Under the pieces are notes generated by a model. It searched no databases, was not told where the DNA came from, and saw only the letters and a list, made by a program, of their open reading frames with translations. Below are positions 5,272-6,679 of a stretch of 6,679 nucleotides of DNA, piece after piece. The position numbers and the translations under genes are program-made. The DNA is from Micrococcales bacterium UBA2465 (GTDB taxonomy: Bacteria > Actinomycetota > Actinomycetes > Actinomycetales > Microbacteriaceae), in assembly GCA_002342255.1 (NCBI GenBank), contig DDPP01000001.1:1-6679 (forward strand). Direction: 5' to 3'. Every line of letters begins with the position of its first letter. Within the stretch, counting starts at the first letter, position 1.

Positions 5272-6383
5272 TGGTTCAGTTTAACCTGCAAAACCCTAGC
5301 CTGTTTATCCAACTTAGTATTGGCAACGAAATCAGCTAAGTCCTTGATGGCAAGTGTTGCCGCATCAGTTTTTTCTGATAAGACCAAGGGATTGCCAGCA
5401 TTACTGCTTTCCGCCAGAGCCTGGCTGATTGGAATCTGGGCGAGCAAGGCAACTGGGTAGCCGGTAGCTTTCGATAAGTCTTGGGCAAGTTCAGCACCAC
5501 CTCCAGAACCAAAAAGCTCTTGTTTGAAACCGCTGGCATCTTCTAACCAACTCATGTTCTCCACCACACCGATTATTTCGTGACCTGCCTTATGGGCTGC
5601 CAAGCCACTTCTAACTGCCACTAGAGCAGAAGCTTGAGCTGCTGTGGTTAGCACCAAAGCTTTGGCATTTGGTAAAAGTTGTCCAATAGAGATGGCAACA
5701 TCGCCGGTGCCTGGCGGCATGTCAATAATTAGAAAATCTAATTGACCCCAGTAAACATCGGTTAGGAATTGTTCTATTGCTTTATGCAACATAGGCCCTC
5801 GCCAAGAAACCGGCTCATTGCCTTCAAGAAACATCCCAATCGAGATTACTTTGACTCCATGAGCGATAGGCGGCAGCATCATGTCATCAAGGCGAGTTGG
5901 GCGAACGGTAACTCCTAGCTGATTGGTAATACTGAAACCAAAGATGTCGGCATCAATTAGTCCCACACTAAAACCCGATTGGGCCATACTTACTGCCAGG
6001 TTAACGGTTACGGTGCTCTTGCCCACCCCACCCTTGCCGGAACCAACCAAGATAACTCTGGTTGCACTGCCAGGTCCAAACGGATTTACTTTTTCGGATC
6101 CCCGAAGCTTGAGCTTGAGATTATTCAGCTCATCTTTGGTCATCACCGAAAGATCAACTGAACCAACTCCTTCACCAAATTCTTCATCCAGAACAGTTTG
6201 ACTCTTGGAAAGGATTAGCTCCGATTGTGGGCAATGACTGACAGTTAGCTTTACTTCAATTGTGAAACTAGTTTCAGTGCCGGTCAGTGTGCCAACCATG
6301 TCCAGTTCAGTAATCGGTAGACCCAGCTCAGGATCAATAACTTTGGCTAGGGCTGTATTTACCCGTTGCTGCAGATTAGTCAT
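5268..6383 (-). CDS. mrp: Mrp/ApbC/NBP35-family iron-sulfur cluster carrier P-loop ATPase
   Basis: A cytoplasmic ATPase of the Mrp/ApbC group, thought to carry or help assemble iron-sulfur clusters. The 371 residues comprise an N-terminal MIP18/DUF59 domain (about 5-90; VIDPELGLPITELDMV at 15-30, HCPQ at 50-53) and a SIMIBI-class ATPase domain. The ATPase domain carries the deviant Walker A GKGGVGKST (116-124, with signature Lys117 and Lys122), Walker A' DADIFG (144-149) and Walker B DMPPGTGD (221-228). The CxxC found after VENMS in enterobacterial ApbC is absent: VENMSWLEDASGFKQELFG has no Cys, and Cys51 is the only cysteine in the protein. Other actinobacterial Mrp proteins, as I remember them, also lack it. 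The start codon overlaps the DUF1003 stop (ATGA) and the stop overlaps the gabD2 start (ATGA), making it the middle gene of a tight operon. Confidence 0.93.
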   Translation of the reverse strand: MTNLQQRVNTALAKVIDPELGLPITELDMVGTLTGTETSFTIEVKLTVSHCPQSELILSKSQTVLDEEFGEGVGSVDLSVMTKDELNNLKLKLRGSEKVNPFGPGSATRVILVGSGKGGVGKSTVTVNLAVSMAQSGFSVGLIDADIFGFSITNQLGVTVRPTRLDDMMLPPIAHGVKVISIGMFLEGNEPVSWRGPMLHKAIEQFLTDVYWGQLDFLIIDMPPGTGDVAISIGQLLPNAKALVLTTAAQASALVAVRSGLAAHKAGHEIIGVVENMSWLEDASGFKQELFGSGGGAELAQDLSKATGYPVALLAQIPISQALAESSNAGNPLVLSEKTDAATLAIKDLADFVANTKLDKQARVLQVKLNQ

Positions 6384-6679
6384 TCCGTCTTATCGGTGGC
6401 TTTGTTTTGAGCCTTAAGCTCTTTCACCAGTTCTTCAAGAAGATCACGTAGTTCGTCTCGAACAAACTCTTTGGTGGCAACCTCTTCCATTGCCAATCTC
6501 AACGCCACAACCTCACGTGCCAAATACTCAGTATCGGCTAAGTTCCGCTCTGCCCGCTGTCTGTCCTGCTCGCTCTTGACCCGATCACGGTCGTCCTGTC
6601 GGTTCTGTGCTAAGAGAATCAGGGGAGCGGCATAGCTTGCCTGCAGGGAAAGAAGCAGGGTAAGCAATGTGAAGTTGGT
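6380..6679 (-). CDS. DUF1003 membrane protein, C-terminal part (cut by window edge)
   Basis: Only the last 99 residues are in the window; the frame continues past base 6679, so the N-terminus is missing and the TTG at 6667 is not the real start. The visible part opens with a transmembrane helix (TNFTLLTLLLSLQASYAAPLI-like), followed by LLAQNRQDDRDR, the signature end of DUF1003. After it comes a long charged segment rich in Arg, Glu and Asp (about residues 26-95 of the part seen) that should form a cytoplasmic coiled coil. Family members usually have two membrane helices and no established function. In actinomycetes I recall them beside mrp and an MgtE/CBS-domain gene, but the latter would lie outside this window. 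Its TGA overlaps the mrp ATG by 4 bp, so it heads, or lies within, the mrp-gabD2 operon. Confidence 0.88.
   Translation of the reverse strand, partial: TNFTLLTLLLSLQASYAAPLILLAQNRQDDRDRVKSEQDRQRAERNLADTEYLAREVVALRLAMEEVATKEFVRDELRDLLEELVKELKAQNKATDKTE

Noticed and set aside
5923..6201. Plus-strand open frame of about 92 codons inside mrp
   Set aside because: It is antisense to the Walker A region of mrp and its Pro/Leu/Ser-rich translation is a codon-bias artefact.
6380..6667. A complete 95-residue secreted or membrane protein starting at TTG 6667
   Set aside because: The frame stays open to the window edge and the sequence is the C-terminal half of DUF1003, so it is a truncated view of a larger gene.
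1..6679. Mobile elements, CRISPR arrays, tRNA/rRNA genes, riboswitches or defence systems
   Set aside because: The genes are packed housekeeping genes with gaps under 100 bp. I saw no direct-repeat arrays, terminal inverted repeats, transposase motifs or tRNA-like folds.

Overview
The window looks like an ordinary chromosomal core region of an actinomycete with a compact genome and unusually moderate GC content (estimated by eye, well below the 60-70% common in the phylum). The evidence is the gene set: the actinobacterial type of DapD, a DUF3117 micro-protein, an Rv1220c-like O-methyltransferase, a TatB with the actinobacterial tail, and an Mrp without the C-terminal CxxC. Wording in TatB and the methyltransferase resembles Microbacteriaceae, so a small-genome aquatic member of that group is my best guess. 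That is an inference from memory, not a search result.

Layout, left to right: a small conserved hypothetical (+, 13-360) runs tail-to-tail into dapD (-, 343-1296). dapD and dapE (+, 1323-2399) diverge from a 26-bp gap. A DUF3117 gene of 57 codons (+, 2489-2662) has its own leader and Shine-Dalgarno and ends in a strong intrinsic terminator. A methyltransferase gene (-, about 2707-3336) diverges from tatB (+, 3401-3754). tatB meets the stop of a gabD2-like succinate-semialdehyde dehydrogenase (-, 3751-5271) in a shared CTAG. That gene is the last of a leftward operon, DUF1003 protein (cut by the right edge) - mrp - gabD2, with two 4-bp ATGA start/stop overlaps.

Functionally, dapD and dapE are two steps of the succinylase route to meso-diaminopimelate and lysine, that is, of cell-wall precursor supply. 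tatB belongs to the twin-arginine exporter, mrp to iron-sulfur cluster handling, and gabD2 to 4-aminobutyrate/succinic semialdehyde breakdown. From memory, the order and orientation of dapD(-), dapE(+), DUF3117(+), methyltransferase(-), tatB(+), mrp(-) match Rv1201c, Rv1202, Rv1211, Rv1220c, Rv1224, Rv1229c of Mycobacterium tuberculosis. Intervening genes, including sigE-rseA-htrA, are absent here, and gabD2 sits between tatB and mrp.

I found no phage, IS, CRISPR, tRNA or rRNA and no convincing new system. The points most worth checking are repeated leaderless-type start architecture (TANNNT about 6-7 nt before the start codon), the translationally coupled mrp-gabD2 pair, and the missing sigE block. 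No gene-free stretch exceeds 100 bp.
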